This document shows positions 17,208 through 25,610 of a stretch of 64,000 nucleotides of DNA, piece by piece. Position 1 is the first letter of the stretch; every line of letters begins with the position of its first letter. The stretch is from assembly GCF_947500065.1 (NCBI RefSeq), contig NZ_CANMQT010000006.1, positions 310,215-374,214 on the forward strand, read 5' to 3'. This stretch comes from an uncultured Aquimarina sp. (lineage in GTDB: Bacteria; Bacteroidota; Bacteroidia; Flavobacteriales; Flavobacteriaceae). The notes beneath the pieces were generated by a model. That model was not told the DNA's origin. It worked only from the letters and a program-made list of their open reading frames with translations, and did not search any database. The position numbers and the translations under genes were made by a program.

Positions 17208-17831
17208 ATGAAAAAGATAGAACCATATAAAGATATAAACGAAGCTATAACTTCATTGGATAATGGAGGAAGGTTTTATAATATTCTTACCAAAGCCGAT
17301 GACGGAGTAATTTCAAAAGCTGAATTAGGAAAAATAGCGGGTCTTTTTAGTAATAAACAGACCATGATTCTTTTCTTGGAACTAGCGATTTCTAGGCTAG
17401 AGGAAGGTGCGAAAAAGCAGTTGATTTCCAATCTTACTGATGATTTGAAATCTATGTATGTGGAATATGCAGCTCAAGTATTACTTCCTTCTGAAGCAAA
17501 TGATAAAGGGAGTTTATCTAAGAATACGATTATAACGGGTATTCCTAAAAAGATAGCATCTAAATCTGATTTTAATGGATTTATTATGGTTCCAATTGTA
17601 GCAGGTAAAGTGACTACCTTTACTATGATTCCGATAATTGATACCTATGATGTATATGAAATAGTAGAAGAGGAGTCGTCAGAAACTTTTATTATTGCCC
17701 ACGCAAAAGGATCTCACAAACTTCCGGAAAAAAGAATACAAGTAGCAGGAGTTTTAAAAGAATTGAAATCTAAAAAAGATGAAAAATCAGGAATTAAAAA
17801 ATATTTAGAAGCTGTCTATTATCTTGATTAA
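17208..17831 (+). CDS. Conserved-looking cytoplasmic protein, hypothetical
   Basis: A 207-residue soluble protein without a signal peptide or recognised motif. The first 90 residues are helical (EAITSLDNGGRFYNILTKAD, then LSDLKSM-type helices); from about residue 100 a beta-rich part appears (KNTIITGIPKKIASKSDFNG, TFTMIPIIDTYDVYEIVE, TFIIAHAKGSHKLPEKRIQV). The second half could be a small barrel or nucleic-acid-binding fold, but that is a guess. It follows the small membrane protein by six bases and is convergent with the secreted protein at 17852. Confidence 0.55.
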   Translation: MKKIEPYKDINEAITSLDNGGRFYNILTKADDGVISKAELGKIAGLFSNKQTMILFLELAISRLEEGAKKQLISNLTDDLKSMYVEYAAQVLLPSEANDKGSLSKNTIITGIPKKIASKSDFNGFIMVPIVAGKVTTFTMIPIIDTYDVYEIVEEESSETFIIAHAKGSHKLPEKRIQVAGVLKELKSKKDEKSGIKKYLEAVYYLD

Positions 17832-17851
17832 TTCCTAGGGTTCAATTTTAC

Positions 17852-18703
17852 TTATTTATTATCATAATAGAAGTCTACCATTTCAAAATGTTTAATAAGT
17901 TCGCCATTTTTGTATATCAGATCCACATCATATTTTAGGTTGTGATATTCTTTTGATAGATTAAATTCTGTATAAGGCATAAAAACAACTACATCTTCAT
18001 AATAAGAATTATTATATTTTGGGATGAGTTTTTTGTATAATGAAATATGACCAGAAACATTTTTATACCCTACTTTGGTAGTGGTGAGGAATTTTTCGTC
18101 CTTATCTGCAAAACGCACTAACATATAACATTCTTTTCCTTTCAAGTTATACACCGTGAATTCTCCATGGATTCTCATACCTTTTTTACCATCTTCGGTT
18201 ACATTGTAATCCACCCAACTTTTTGTGAATTTGGTAGAAACGTCTTCTTTCTTAACAGTTTCTATTACTTTATCTTTTAAGCTTATATCATAAAAATTCC
18301 AACAACCGGTTTCACAACCTAGTTCTGTTAATGAATATATTTCATCAATTTTCTCTAATTTATTAAAGAATAACTTCAGATATTTTTTTTCATTAGTTAC
18401 AAGTTTTACGGTTCCATAGCCTCCTGGATCAGGACCTTCCCATCCCATTTGATTTTTAAGAGCGTATCTATTACCTCTTTGATCACTAAGGATAAATGGA
18501 GATTTACCTGTAGGAGGATGAAGTGTAGCATTGATATCATTAGTAGGATTAAATTCTAAAGAGATTTCGGTCCAATTGCCCATATTCTGTACATCGATAA
18601 TGTTGACATAGGTTGTGGTAGGGTTACCAACAACTATTGTTTTTTCTTGAGCATCTATTTGCATAGAAAGCATGACTAGACATAGAAGTATTTTTTTTCT
18701 CAT
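17852..18703 (-). CDS. Secreted protein, hypothetical
   Basis: A 283-residue protein with a short signal peptide (MRKKILLCLVMLSMQIDAQ). The mature part is beta-rich (TTTYVNIIDVQNMGNWTEIS, GRYALKN-like strands, TKVGYKNVSGHISLYKKLIP) and resembles a tandem of beta-sandwiches; two cysteines lie close together in ELGCETGCWNF. No enzymatic motif is seen and no T9SS sorting domain is present, so it is probably periplasmic or outer-membrane associated. It is separated by 125 bp from the symporter gene upstream. I do not recognise the family. Confidence 0.55.
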   Translation of the reverse strand: MRKKILLCLVMLSMQIDAQEKTIVVGNPTTTYVNIIDVQNMGNWTEISLEFNPTNDINATLHPPTGKSPFILSDQRGNRYALKNQMGWEGPDPGGYGTVKLVTNEKKYLKLFFNKLEKIDEIYSLTELGCETGCWNFYDISLKDKVIETVKKEDVSTKFTKSWVDYNVTEDGKKGMRIHGEFTVYNLKGKECYMLVRFADKDEKFLTTTKVGYKNVSGHISLYKKLIPKYNNSYYEDVVVFMPYTEFNLSKEYHNLKYDVDLIYKNGELIKHFEMVDFYYDNK

Positions 18704-18827
18704 AAATCTTAAGGGTAAGAATTACTTAAATATAAGAAAATATTAATAAGTGAATTCTTACAATCTAAAGATTTCAAGAAAAAGGATTGCTAAGTCTTTA
18801 TTTTTGGCATGTTAAGGTCGTATGGAG

Positions 18828-20606
18828 TTACAAAGGTTTCCTTCTAATTCTCATTAAAACTAATACTGCAGCAATAGTGATGGCTGATAAGATTAATGCA
18901 CCTGTAATATTTCCATAAATAAAATATCCAGTTGCAAATAATGAACAATAAACCAATAACACTCCTAGTAGCATAGAAGCAAGATCAACAGTGAATTTAT
19001 CTGTGCTTTTATCTAAGATGATATTTGTTTGTGATAGCTTGGATTTAAGACCATTCCAACCTATTCCATAAGGTTTTACTTTATTGTAAAACTTGCTTAA
19101 GGTTTCATTATCTGTTGGCTTGGTAATGAGTGTAACAGAAATCCATGAAATTGTTGTAAATACTACTCCAATTACTAATTCTTGATATCCTTCTAATTTT
19201 GATCCAAAAACAGCCTCGTGAGCAAATTCAAACCAAATTGCAATCACAAAAGAAACAATCATACCAGTGATTTCACTATAAGCATTAATACGCCACCAGA
19301 ACCATCTTAGTATAAAAATTAATCCAGTACCAGCTCCGATTTGCAAAAGGATATTGAAGGTGCTTAAGGCGCTTTCTAAAGCTAAAGCAAGCAATGCAGC
19401 CAAAATCATTAATCCTACAGTGCTGAGACGACCAATATTTACTAATTTTTTTTCACCAACATCAGGAGAGATAAATCTTTTATAAAAATCAATTGCAATG
19501 TAAGAAGATCCCCAATTTAAATGAGTGGATATAGTACTCATAAAAGCGGCCACTAATGAGGCAGCCACAAGACCTAGCAACCCACTCGGTAATTTAGTCA
19601 ACATTGCGGGATACGCTAAATCATGACCAATAATATTAGGATCTACATTGGGAAATGCTTTTTGAATAGTATCCAACTCCGGGAAGATAACCAAAGAAAT
19701 CAAGGCAATTAATATCCATGGCCAAGGTCTTAGAGCGTAATGTGCAATATTAAATAAAAGAGTAGCTCCTATTGCATTTTTTTCATCTTTAGCCGAAAGC
19801 ATTCGCTGTGCGATATATCCACCACCACCTGGTTCGGCACCAGGATACCAAACGCTCCACCATTGTACAGCAAGAGGTATTACTAATAATGGAATCAAAG
19901 TTTTAGTATCGTTAAAATCGGGTAAGAAGTTAAGCTTGTCACTTACATTAGCATGTTCTAATAAGTTGGATAACCCGCCAACTTCAGGTAAATTAATAAG
20001 GTAGTAAGCTGCGGCTATAGAACCAATCATCGCAACAATAAACTGTAGGAAGTCAGTAAATATAACACCTCTTAATCCTCCAAGTGCACTATAGATAACG
20101 GTTATTATGGAAGCGTATAATACACATTGCCATGGAGCTAAACCGAATAATATGCCCCCAATCTTAATAGCAGCCAAACAAACTGAAGCCATAATCATTA
20201 CGTTAAAAAAGACGCCAAGATAAATAGCTCTAAACCCTCTTAGAAACGCTGCTGCTTTTCCGCTATAACGGATTTCATAAAATTCAAGATCCGTTAACAC
20301 TTCTGATCTTCTCCATAATTTAGCATAAACAAATACTGTAAGCATTCCCGTAAGTAAGAAAGCCCACCAAACCCAATTACCAGAAATTCCGTTCTGTCTC
20401 ACAATGTCCGTTACTAGATTTGGCGTATCTGCCGAAAAAGTAGTAGCCACCATAGAAATTCCTAATAACCACCAAGGCATATTTCTTCCGGATAAAAAGA
20501 ATTCTTTAGCACTTTTACCGGATTTTTTAGAAACAGCAATACCAATAATTGCAAAAACTATAAAAAATGAAATAATGATTCCCCAATCTAAAGTAGATAA
20601 TGACAT
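18828..20606 (-). CDS. Sodium:solute symporter family transporter
   Basis: The start at 20606 gives a 592-residue polytopic protein of the SSS (sodium/solute symporter) family; an upstream in-frame extension to 20666 would run into the terminator region and is unlikely. Evidence: MSLSTLDWGIIISFFIVFAI as span 1, SGRNMPWWLLGISMVATTFS (the typical second span with the WWxxG pattern), SALGGLRGVIFTDFLQF (SSS hallmark) and MSTISTHLNWGSSYIAIDF (late conserved helix). It couples Na+ entry to uptake of a solute, which may be a sugar or another organic compound; specificity cannot be assigned. About 13-14 spans are predicted. Confidence 0.88.
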   Translation of the reverse strand: MSLSTLDWGIIISFFIVFAIIGIAVSKKSGKSAKEFFLSGRNMPWWLLGISMVATTFSADTPNLVTDIVRQNGISGNWVWWAFLLTGMLTVFVYAKLWRRSEVLTDLEFYEIRYSGKAAAFLRGFRAIYLGVFFNVMIMASVCLAAIKIGGILFGLAPWQCVLYASIITVIYSALGGLRGVIFTDFLQFIVAMIGSIAAAYYLINLPEVGGLSNLLEHANVSDKLNFLPDFNDTKTLIPLLVIPLAVQWWSVWYPGAEPGGGGYIAQRMLSAKDEKNAIGATLLFNIAHYALRPWPWILIALISLVIFPELDTIQKAFPNVDPNIIGHDLAYPAMLTKLPSGLLGLVAASLVAAFMSTISTHLNWGSSYIAIDFYKRFISPDVGEKKLVNIGRLSTVGLMILAALLALALESALSTFNILLQIGAGTGLIFILRWFWWRINAYSEITGMIVSFVIAIWFEFAHEAVFGSKLEGYQELVIGVVFTTISWISVTLITKPTDNETLSKFYNKVKPYGIGWNGLKSKLSQTNIILDKSTDKFTVDLASMLLGVLLVYCSLFATGYFIYGNITGALILSAITIAAVLVLMRIRRKPL

Positions 20607-20665
20607 AAAACAGAAATTAGTTAGATTTCGTAAATCTAATACTTTTTTAGTATACAAAAAGATCA

Positions 20666-20698
20666 AAAAAAAGCCTTTATGATGCTTTCATAAAGGCT
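20666..20698 (-). terminator. Intrinsic terminator (minus strand)
   Basis: On the minus strand, AGCCTTTATGA pairs with TCATAAAGGCT (20672-20682 with 20688-20698) and is followed by seven Ts. It ends the HhH/OmpA operon, whose last stop is at 20723, just upstream of the symporter. Confidence 0.8.
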
Positions 20699-20722
20699 AA
20701 GTTTTAATATGTGTTGGTAGCA

Positions 20723-21223
20723 CTATTTATCTTTAAGCTTTTCTGCTTGGTTTGCCCAATTGTCACGCTCAATTCGACCAGGAAAGAACTGTATTAAATC
20801 TGTAACAGTGTCGATATCCTCTTTCGTAAATCTACTTATCTGATCAAAAGTATATATTCCTATACTATTCAATTTTTCTTCTATAAAAGGACCTACACCA
20901 CTAATTAATTTAAGATCATCTTTTTGTGATTCATCCGCTTTTCCAAAACTTTCAAAGTTTAGTTGAGGTTTTGTTTCGGTATCACCTGATGCTATTGTCT
21001 TTTGAGTATCATTTGTTTCGACGGGAATAGGGTTAGTAAATGTTGTATTTGCTTTTTTGAAATTTCCATTTCTTAGCTTCTCTTTTTCCCTCAAACATTG
21101 ATCTAGTTCTGTTTTATATTTATTTTTTAGACTCCATTTTGATAAGAACCATCCTAGTAAGAATGCAATTAATAACAATAGTAGTAGACACCACCAATTT
21201 GCTTCATTTAAAAAATCTAACAT
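20723..21223 (-). CDS. Membrane-anchored helix-hairpin-helix protein
   Basis: A 166-residue protein with an N-terminal span (WWCLLLLLLIAFLLGWFLSK), a low-complexity linker (about residues 45-100) and a C-terminal helix-hairpin-helix fold: DDLKLISGVGPFIEEKLNSI then GIYTFDQISRFTKEDIDTV. This module is annotated elsewhere as 'predicted flap endonuclease-1-like 5' DNA nuclease', but it lacks nuclease residues and is more likely a DNA or protein binding module. It is co-transcribed with the OmpA-type protein 17 bp upstream. Topology places the HhH in the cytoplasm or periplasm depending on orientation; the function of the pair is unknown. Confidence 0.7.
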   Translation of the reverse strand: MLDFLNEANWWCLLLLLLIAFLLGWFLSKWSLKNKYKTELDQCLREKEKLRNGNFKKANTTFTNPIPVETNDTQKTIASGDTETKPQLNFESFGKADESQKDDLKLISGVGPFIEEKLNSIGIYTFDQISRFTKEDIDTVTDLIQFFPGRIERDNWANQAEKLKDK

Positions 21224-21240
21224 ATTTTTGGTTATTTTAT

Positions 21241-22155
21241 TTAGTTTACAATTATTTCTATTCTTCTGTTTTTTGCTCTGTTTTCTTCTGTATCATTTGG
21301 AGCAATAGGATTAGACTCTCCTTTAGATTCTGAAGTAAGTTTCTCGATAGGAATACCCTTAGAAGCTAGATAGTTTTTAACATTATCAGCTCTTTTTAAA
21401 CCAACAAATTGATTAGCTTCATCGTCACCAACATTATCAGTATGTCCGGTAATTAATACTGTTTTATCAGGATACTTGTTTAAATAATTTTTGAGCTCTA
21501 GTGCGTAATTTGATAAAGTAGCATCTGGTTTAAACTCTTTTGATCCAAAATCAGAGTATAAAGTTCTATTGGCAATGCCTTTTTCAACTTCTTTTAACCT
21601 AGATTCATCTATTTTATGAAAATTTAGAAGAATACCGCCATTATATTTACCATCAGAGTTGTAATCATAAGTATATAATTTTGCTTTAGGAACAATTCGA
21701 TCCCCATTTATTCCGGCTTTTATCAGAATATCTTTGATATAATTTGATCTAGCGAGTCCAACTTCTTTACCGTTGTTTTTCTCATCAGTGGTTTCATAAC
21801 CATAAATGATTAATTCCTGATCTTGATTTTGACCAAGATATTGGGCTATGTTAGCCTCAAAATCTTGAACGGCATCTGGAATGTATACTTCAGAATTGGA
21901 ATTGTTTATTTGAAGATTTTCTGGATATCTAAAAACATCAGCGTTTAGGTTATCCTTAGCATATAGACCGTGAGCTAGCGCTAAACTATCCTCGTAAGCC
22001 TTTTTAGCTTTGGCCTCTGCTTCGAGATTAATTTGTTCCTCTACAATAGAAGACCCCTTATTTCTATCGCCAAGACACCAATTGCAGGAATAGTACCACC
22101 ACATTCCCAGTAAAGCGAATAAGATAAAAATAAAGAATGAAATTAAATTTTTCAT
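21241..22155 (-). CDS. Membrane-anchored protein with two OmpA-like domains
   Basis: A 304-residue protein with an uncleaved-looking N-terminal span (MKNLISFFIFILFALLGMWW) followed by Cys-rich YYSCNWC. The first OmpA-like half (about residues 75-175) is degenerate (QELIIYGYETTDEKNNG), while the second (about 200-304) is canonical: KTVLITGHTDNVGDDEANQ, LKRADNVKNYLASKG and ENRAKNRRIEIIV, the peptidoglycan-binding signature. It would tether the inner membrane to peptidoglycan. The gene precedes the HhH protein by 17 bp. It is transcribed away from the his leader region. Confidence 0.75.
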   Translation of the reverse strand: MKNLISFFIFILFALLGMWWYYSCNWCLGDRNKGSSIVEEQINLEAEAKAKKAYEDSLALAHGLYAKDNLNADVFRYPENLQINNSNSEVYIPDAVQDFEANIAQYLGQNQDQELIIYGYETTDEKNNGKEVGLARSNYIKDILIKAGINGDRIVPKAKLYTYDYNSDGKYNGGILLNFHKIDESRLKEVEKGIANRTLYSDFGSKEFKPDATLSNYALELKNYLNKYPDKTVLITGHTDNVGDDEANQFVGLKRADNVKNYLASKGIPIEKLTSESKGESNPIAPNDTEENRAKNRRIEIIVN

Positions 22156-22272
22156 ATGTTGATGATTAGTGTTAGTCTCTTAAAGTTATAAAAATGTTTT
22201 AATTAAATTATTATAATAGAGTGATTTATACTTCGAAAAAAGATAAATAACAAAAAATTAAGCTGAAATACA

Positions 22273-22301
22273 TTTCAGAAAAAATATTTTTTATAAATTC
22301 G
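22273..22301 (+). promoter_or_regulatory. Candidate his operon promoter
   Basis: TAAATTCG (22294-22301) matches the Bacteroidota -7 consensus TAnnTTTG except for one T-to-C change, and TTTC (22273-22276) is placed 17 bp upstream as a possible -33 element. The leader ATG at 22318 follows only 16 bases after the -7 box, implying a very short 5' leader. Confidence 0.45.
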
Positions 22302-22317
22302 CACCATATTAGAAGCA

Positions 22318-22374
22318 ATGAAAAATATTCTTTTACATCATCATCATTCTTACATCTCCGCTCAGGCGTGGTAA
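22318..22374 (+). CDS. His operon leader peptide (18 aa)
   Basis: A short ORF, MKNILLHHHHSYISAQAW then TAA, with four consecutive CAT codons (22336-22347). It acts in cis: translation speed through the His codons reports the supply of charged histidine tRNA. The codons for the end of the peptide (GCT CAG GCG TGG) contain the RNA segment CTCAGGCG (22361-22368) that can pair with the 5' arm of the terminator, so the C-terminal residues may be constrained by RNA pairing rather than by peptide function (inference). It lies 33 bp before the terminator hairpin and 115 bp before hisG. Confidence 0.9.
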   Translation: MKNILLHHHHSYISAQAW

Positions 22375-22406
22375 GTTGATATGTGTATAAGTTAATCATA
22401 TATAAT

Positions 22407-22439
22407 AACCCGTTTGAGCATTCTCAAACGGGTTTTTTT
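22407..22439 (+). terminator. His attenuator terminator
   Basis: AACCCGTTTGAG (22407-22418) and CTCAAACGGGTT (22423-22434) make a perfect 12-bp stem with a CATT loop, followed by Ts to 22439. CTCAGGCG in the leader (22361-22368) can pair with CGTTTGAG (22411-22418) through eight pairs including two G-U, an antiterminator that excludes this stem. Confidence 0.92.
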
Positions 22440-22488
22440 ATTTAAAGCTTGTTTTGAATTGACCAAACACAACAACAAAAAAGAGAAA

Positions 22489-23346
22489 ATGTCAAAAATT
22501 AAAATTGCTATTCAAAAAAGTGGAAGACTTAACCAGGATTCTGTTCAGATTTTAAAAGATTGTGGGATTTCTATCGATAATGGTAAAGATCAACTAAAAG
22601 CAACCACAAGAAACTTTCCTATGGAAGTTATGTTTCTGCGTAACGGTGATATTCCTCAATACCTTAGAGATGGTGTGGTGGATATTGCGATTATTGGAGA
22701 AAATGTATTAGTAGAAAAAGGTAAAGATATTGCTATTTCAGAAAGATTAAATTTCTCTAAATGTAAAGTGTCTCTTGCAGTTCCAAAGGATGTGGAATAT
22801 AACTCCATTAAAGATCTTGATGGGAAAAGAATTGCCACTTCATATCCTAATACAGTCAATGAATATTTAAAAGAAAGAGGAATATCCGCGGATTTACACC
22901 AGATCTCAGGATCAGTGGAAATAGCTCCTAATATTGGTCTGGCAGATGCTATTTGCGATATCGTTTCTAGTGGAAGTACTTTGTTCAAGAATAACCTGAA
23001 AGAAGTAGAAGTAATGTTAACCTCAGAAGCTGTATTAGCAGTTTCCCCAAGTATTAGTAATGAGAATAAAGAAATTCTAGAAAAATTACAATTTAGAATT
23101 CGTGCGGTATTAAAAGCAAGAGCTTCTAAATATGTATTGCTTAATGCTCCTAATGATAAAATTGAACGTATTGTAGATATTCTTCCAGGAATGCGTAGTC
23201 CAACAGTTTTGCCACTTGCAGAAAAAGGATGGAGTTCAATTCACACCGTAGTAGAAAAAAATAAGTTCTGGGATATTCTGGATGAATTAAAAGTCGAAGG
23301 AGCAGAAGGTATTTTGGTGTGTCCTATTGAAAAAATGGTATTGTAG
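22489..23346 (+). CDS. hisG: ATP phosphoribosyltransferase
   Basis: Catalyses the first, feedback-regulated step of histidine synthesis: ATP plus PRPP gives N1-(5-phosphoribosyl)-ATP. The ATG at 22489 (MSKIKIAIQKSGRLNQDS) gives 285 residues, the long homohexameric form. The catalytic domain includes GDIPQYLRDGVVDIAIIGEN, and the PRPP loop region is DAICDIVSSGSTLFKN. The C-terminal ACT-like regulatory domain (about residues 210-285) ends MRSPTVLPLAEKGWSSIHTV and EGILVCPIEKM. A longer reading from 22414 would start inside the terminator and is rejected. It is controlled by the leader attenuator. hisD starts 15 bp downstream. Confidence 0.97.
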   Translation: MSKIKIAIQKSGRLNQDSVQILKDCGISIDNGKDQLKATTRNFPMEVMFLRNGDIPQYLRDGVVDIAIIGENVLVEKGKDIAISERLNFSKCKVSLAVPKDVEYNSIKDLDGKRIATSYPNTVNEYLKERGISADLHQISGSVEIAPNIGLADAICDIVSSGSTLFKNNLKEVEVMLTSEAVLAVSPSISNENKEILEKLQFRIRAVLKARASKYVLLNAPNDKIERIVDILPGMRSPTVLPLAEKGWSSIHTVVEKNKFWDILDELKVEGAEGILVCPIEKMVL

Positions 23347-23361
23347 TTAATTCTAAAGACG

Positions 23362-24648
23362 ATGCAGAAGATATATAATCCAGAAAGAAGTACCTGGTCA
23401 GAATTATTAAAAAGACCAACGCAAACAGTTGCCGATATCGAAAATGTTGTTTTAAATGTTTTTGATGGAGTAAAGATAGAAGGAGATCGTGCTATTGACA
23501 GGTATACTCAGAAATTCGATAAAGTAACGTTAGATGCAATTGTAGTTTCATCAGAGGAAATACAAGAAGCTAAGAATTTAGTTAATAATGAATTAAAAGA
23601 AGCTATTGTATTAGCAAAATCAAATATTGAAGTTTTTCATGCGGCGCAAAAAACAGAAAAGGTTTCTGTAGAAACTATAAATGGAGTAAGCTGTTGGCAA
23701 GAAAAAAGACCTATAGAAAAAGTGGGGTTATATATTCCAGGTGGAACAGCACCTTTATTTTCGACAATTTTAATGTTGGCTGTTCCAGCAAATATTGCAG
23801 GTTGTAAGGAAATAGTTCTATGCTCTCCACCAAATACCGAAGGGAAAATCAATCCAGCTATTTTGTATACTGCAGCTCTTTGTGGGGTAACCAAAATATT
23901 TAAGGTTGGTGGAATTCAAGCAATTGCAGGAATGACATTCGGAACAGAAACGATACCTCAAGTTTATAAGATATTTGGTCCAGGGAATCAATTCGTTACT
24001 GTAGCGAAGCAATTGGCAACCAAATTTGGAGTGGCCATTGATATGCCTGCTGGTCCAAGTGAATTATTGGTAGTTGCAGATGATACTGCGAATGCTTCTT
24101 TTGTAGCTTCAGATTTACTAAGTCAAGCAGAACACGGAAAAGATAGTCAAGTGATTTTAGTGTCTACTTCTAAAAAACTTATGAAAGAAGTAGAAATAGA
24201 AGTAACGAATCAGTGTAGCGTGTTGCCAAGAAAAGAGATAGCAGAAGCTGCAATTGCCAATTCTAAACTAATTTATGTTGAGAATGACACTGAAGCATTA
24301 GAATTAATTAATGAATATGGTCCAGAGCATTTTATTGTATGTGTAGCGGATCAGGATTTTTATGTTGATAATATAAGTAATGCAGGTTCTGTTTTTATTG
24401 GTAATTATACTCCAGAAAGTGCTGGTGATTATGCTTCAGGAACAAATCATACATTGCCTACCAATGGATATGCTAAACAATATAGTGGAGTAAATCTAGA
24501 TAGTTTTATGAAATCAATGACATTTCAGAAGTTATCTGAAGAAGGAATTAAAAGCATTGGTAAGGCTATAGAGATAATGGCCGAAGCGGAGGGGTTACAA
24601 GCGCATAAAAATGCTGTAACATTACGATTGAATAGTTTAGAAAAGTAA
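23362..24648 (+). CDS. hisD: Histidinol dehydrogenase
   Basis: A 428-residue Zn-dependent enzyme that oxidises L-histidinol to histidine in two NAD+-linked steps, the last reaction of the pathway. Recognisable segments: GLYIPGGTAPLFSTILMLAV, GGIQAIAGMTFGTETIPQV, IFGPGNQFVTVAKQL, DMPAGPSELLVVAD and DLLSQAEHGKDSQ (Zn ligands Gln/His in the SQAEHG motif), and NYTPESAGDYASGTNHTLPT near the end with a further His. Length and motifs are complete. It directly follows hisG in the operon. Confidence 0.97.
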   Translation: MQKIYNPERSTWSELLKRPTQTVADIENVVLNVFDGVKIEGDRAIDRYTQKFDKVTLDAIVVSSEEIQEAKNLVNNELKEAIVLAKSNIEVFHAAQKTEKVSVETINGVSCWQEKRPIEKVGLYIPGGTAPLFSTILMLAVPANIAGCKEIVLCSPPNTEGKINPAILYTAALCGVTKIFKVGGIQAIAGMTFGTETIPQVYKIFGPGNQFVTVAKQLATKFGVAIDMPAGPSELLVVADDTANASFVASDLLSQAEHGKDSQVILVSTSKKLMKEVEIEVTNQCSVLPRKEIAEAAIANSKLIYVENDTEALELINEYGPEHFIVCVADQDFYVDNISNAGSVFIGNYTPESAGDYASGTNHTLPTNGYAKQYSGVNLDSFMKSMTFQKLSEEGIKSIGKAIEIMAEAEGLQAHKNAVTLRLNSLEK

Positions 24649-24698
24649 TTGGTTAAACCAAATGTGTTTAAAAGGTTTATAATGTAAATAAAGAATTG

Positions 24699-25556
24699 AT
24701 GAATTGTAGAAATTGCAAATATGCTTTTTCAGAAATAGCGGATTATTGTCAGGGTTGTGGAGCTAAGGTTGTTACAGAAAGACTTACCGTGAAGAGAATA
24801 TTTCTGGAATTCCTTAATAAGGTTTTTGGTTGGGATAATACATATTTAAGAACCTTTAGAACAATGGTTGTAACACCAGATATAGTTGCTAAGGATTACA
24901 TTAATGGAGTCAGAAAGAAATTTATGCCTCCGTTTACGTTTCTTTTAATCGGCCTTACTATAGCAACGCTTGTTTTTAATTCTTTTTCAGATAAATATAC
25001 CGAGTTTTCAACTGATATGTTTGGTGAAAGCTTTTATCGATTTCAATTTGATAGTGCTAAACAAAAAGAAGGTTCTCTTAAAAATTTAGAAAATGAAAAT
25101 GACCAGAAAGCATTTGAAGATTTCATGAAAGGGCAAATAGAGAGTCAAAAAAAGTCGCAAGGTATGATTTTAAAGTACTTTAACCTTTTCGCTTTTCTCT
25201 CAATTCCTATGTATACTTTTATTTCATATTTAGTTTTTGGAAGAAAGAAGTACAATTACGCAGAGCATTTAGTTGTTAATTGCTATATACAAGGTTTTTC
25301 CATGATTGCAACCACTTTTTTGTTTGTGATCGCATTGCTGGTTCACCCGTACATGTTTTCTTCAGGCGTTTTAATTGCAGTTTTTTATTATTCATTTACC
25401 TATAAAAGATTATGTGATCTTACGCTAGCTAAGACCTTATGGAAATTTATAAAATTCTTACTAATCTTAATTATTACATTTATAACAATAAGCGTTTTAT
25501 TAGGAGTTGTAGTGGTCGTATTAGATAAGTTTTTTGGAATAAACTTGATAAATTAA
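24699..25556 (+). CDS. DUF3667 membrane protein with N-terminal zinc ribbon
   Basis: The ATG at 24699 gives a 285-residue protein. The N-terminus has a four-cysteine zinc ribbon (CRNC and CQGCG). DUF3667 follows, with the signature GWDNTYLRTFRTMVVTPDIV, YINGVRKKFMPPFTFLLIGL and about five membrane spans. This family is widespread in Bacteroidota, with no known function. It sits between hisD and hisC on the same strand with gaps of 50 and 54 bp, so it may be co-transcribed with the his genes, but nothing links it to histidine synthesis. Possibly a passenger gene. Confidence 0.8.
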   Translation: MNCRNCKYAFSEIADYCQGCGAKVVTERLTVKRIFLEFLNKVFGWDNTYLRTFRTMVVTPDIVAKDYINGVRKKFMPPFTFLLIGLTIATLVFNSFSDKYTEFSTDMFGESFYRFQFDSAKQKEGSLKNLENENDQKAFEDFMKGQIESQKKSQGMILKYFNLFAFLSIPMYTFISYLVFGRKKYNYAEHLVVNCYIQGFSMIATTFLFVIALLVHPYMFSSGVLIAVFYYSFTYKRLCDLTLAKTLWKFIKFLLILIITFITISVLLGVVVVVLDKFFGINLIN

Positions 25557-25579
25557 GATTAGTAAATTAAAATATGAGA

Positions 25580-25598
25580 TCCTGAAAACGGTTCAGGA
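25580..25598. repeat. Type-A palindromic repeat upstream of hisC
   Basis: TCCTGAA (25580-25586) is complementary to TTCAGGA (25592-25598). The wider copy reads GAGATCCTGAA...TTCAGGACGACAATGG. It is one of four related copies between hisC and hisA. Confidence 0.7.
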
Positions 25599-25610
25599 CG
25601 ACAATGGAAA

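Noticed and set aside
22414..22488. Possible longer hisG starting at 22414
   Set aside because: It would begin inside the terminator hairpin, and the resulting N-terminus does not match HisG; the ATG at 22489 gives the standard start.
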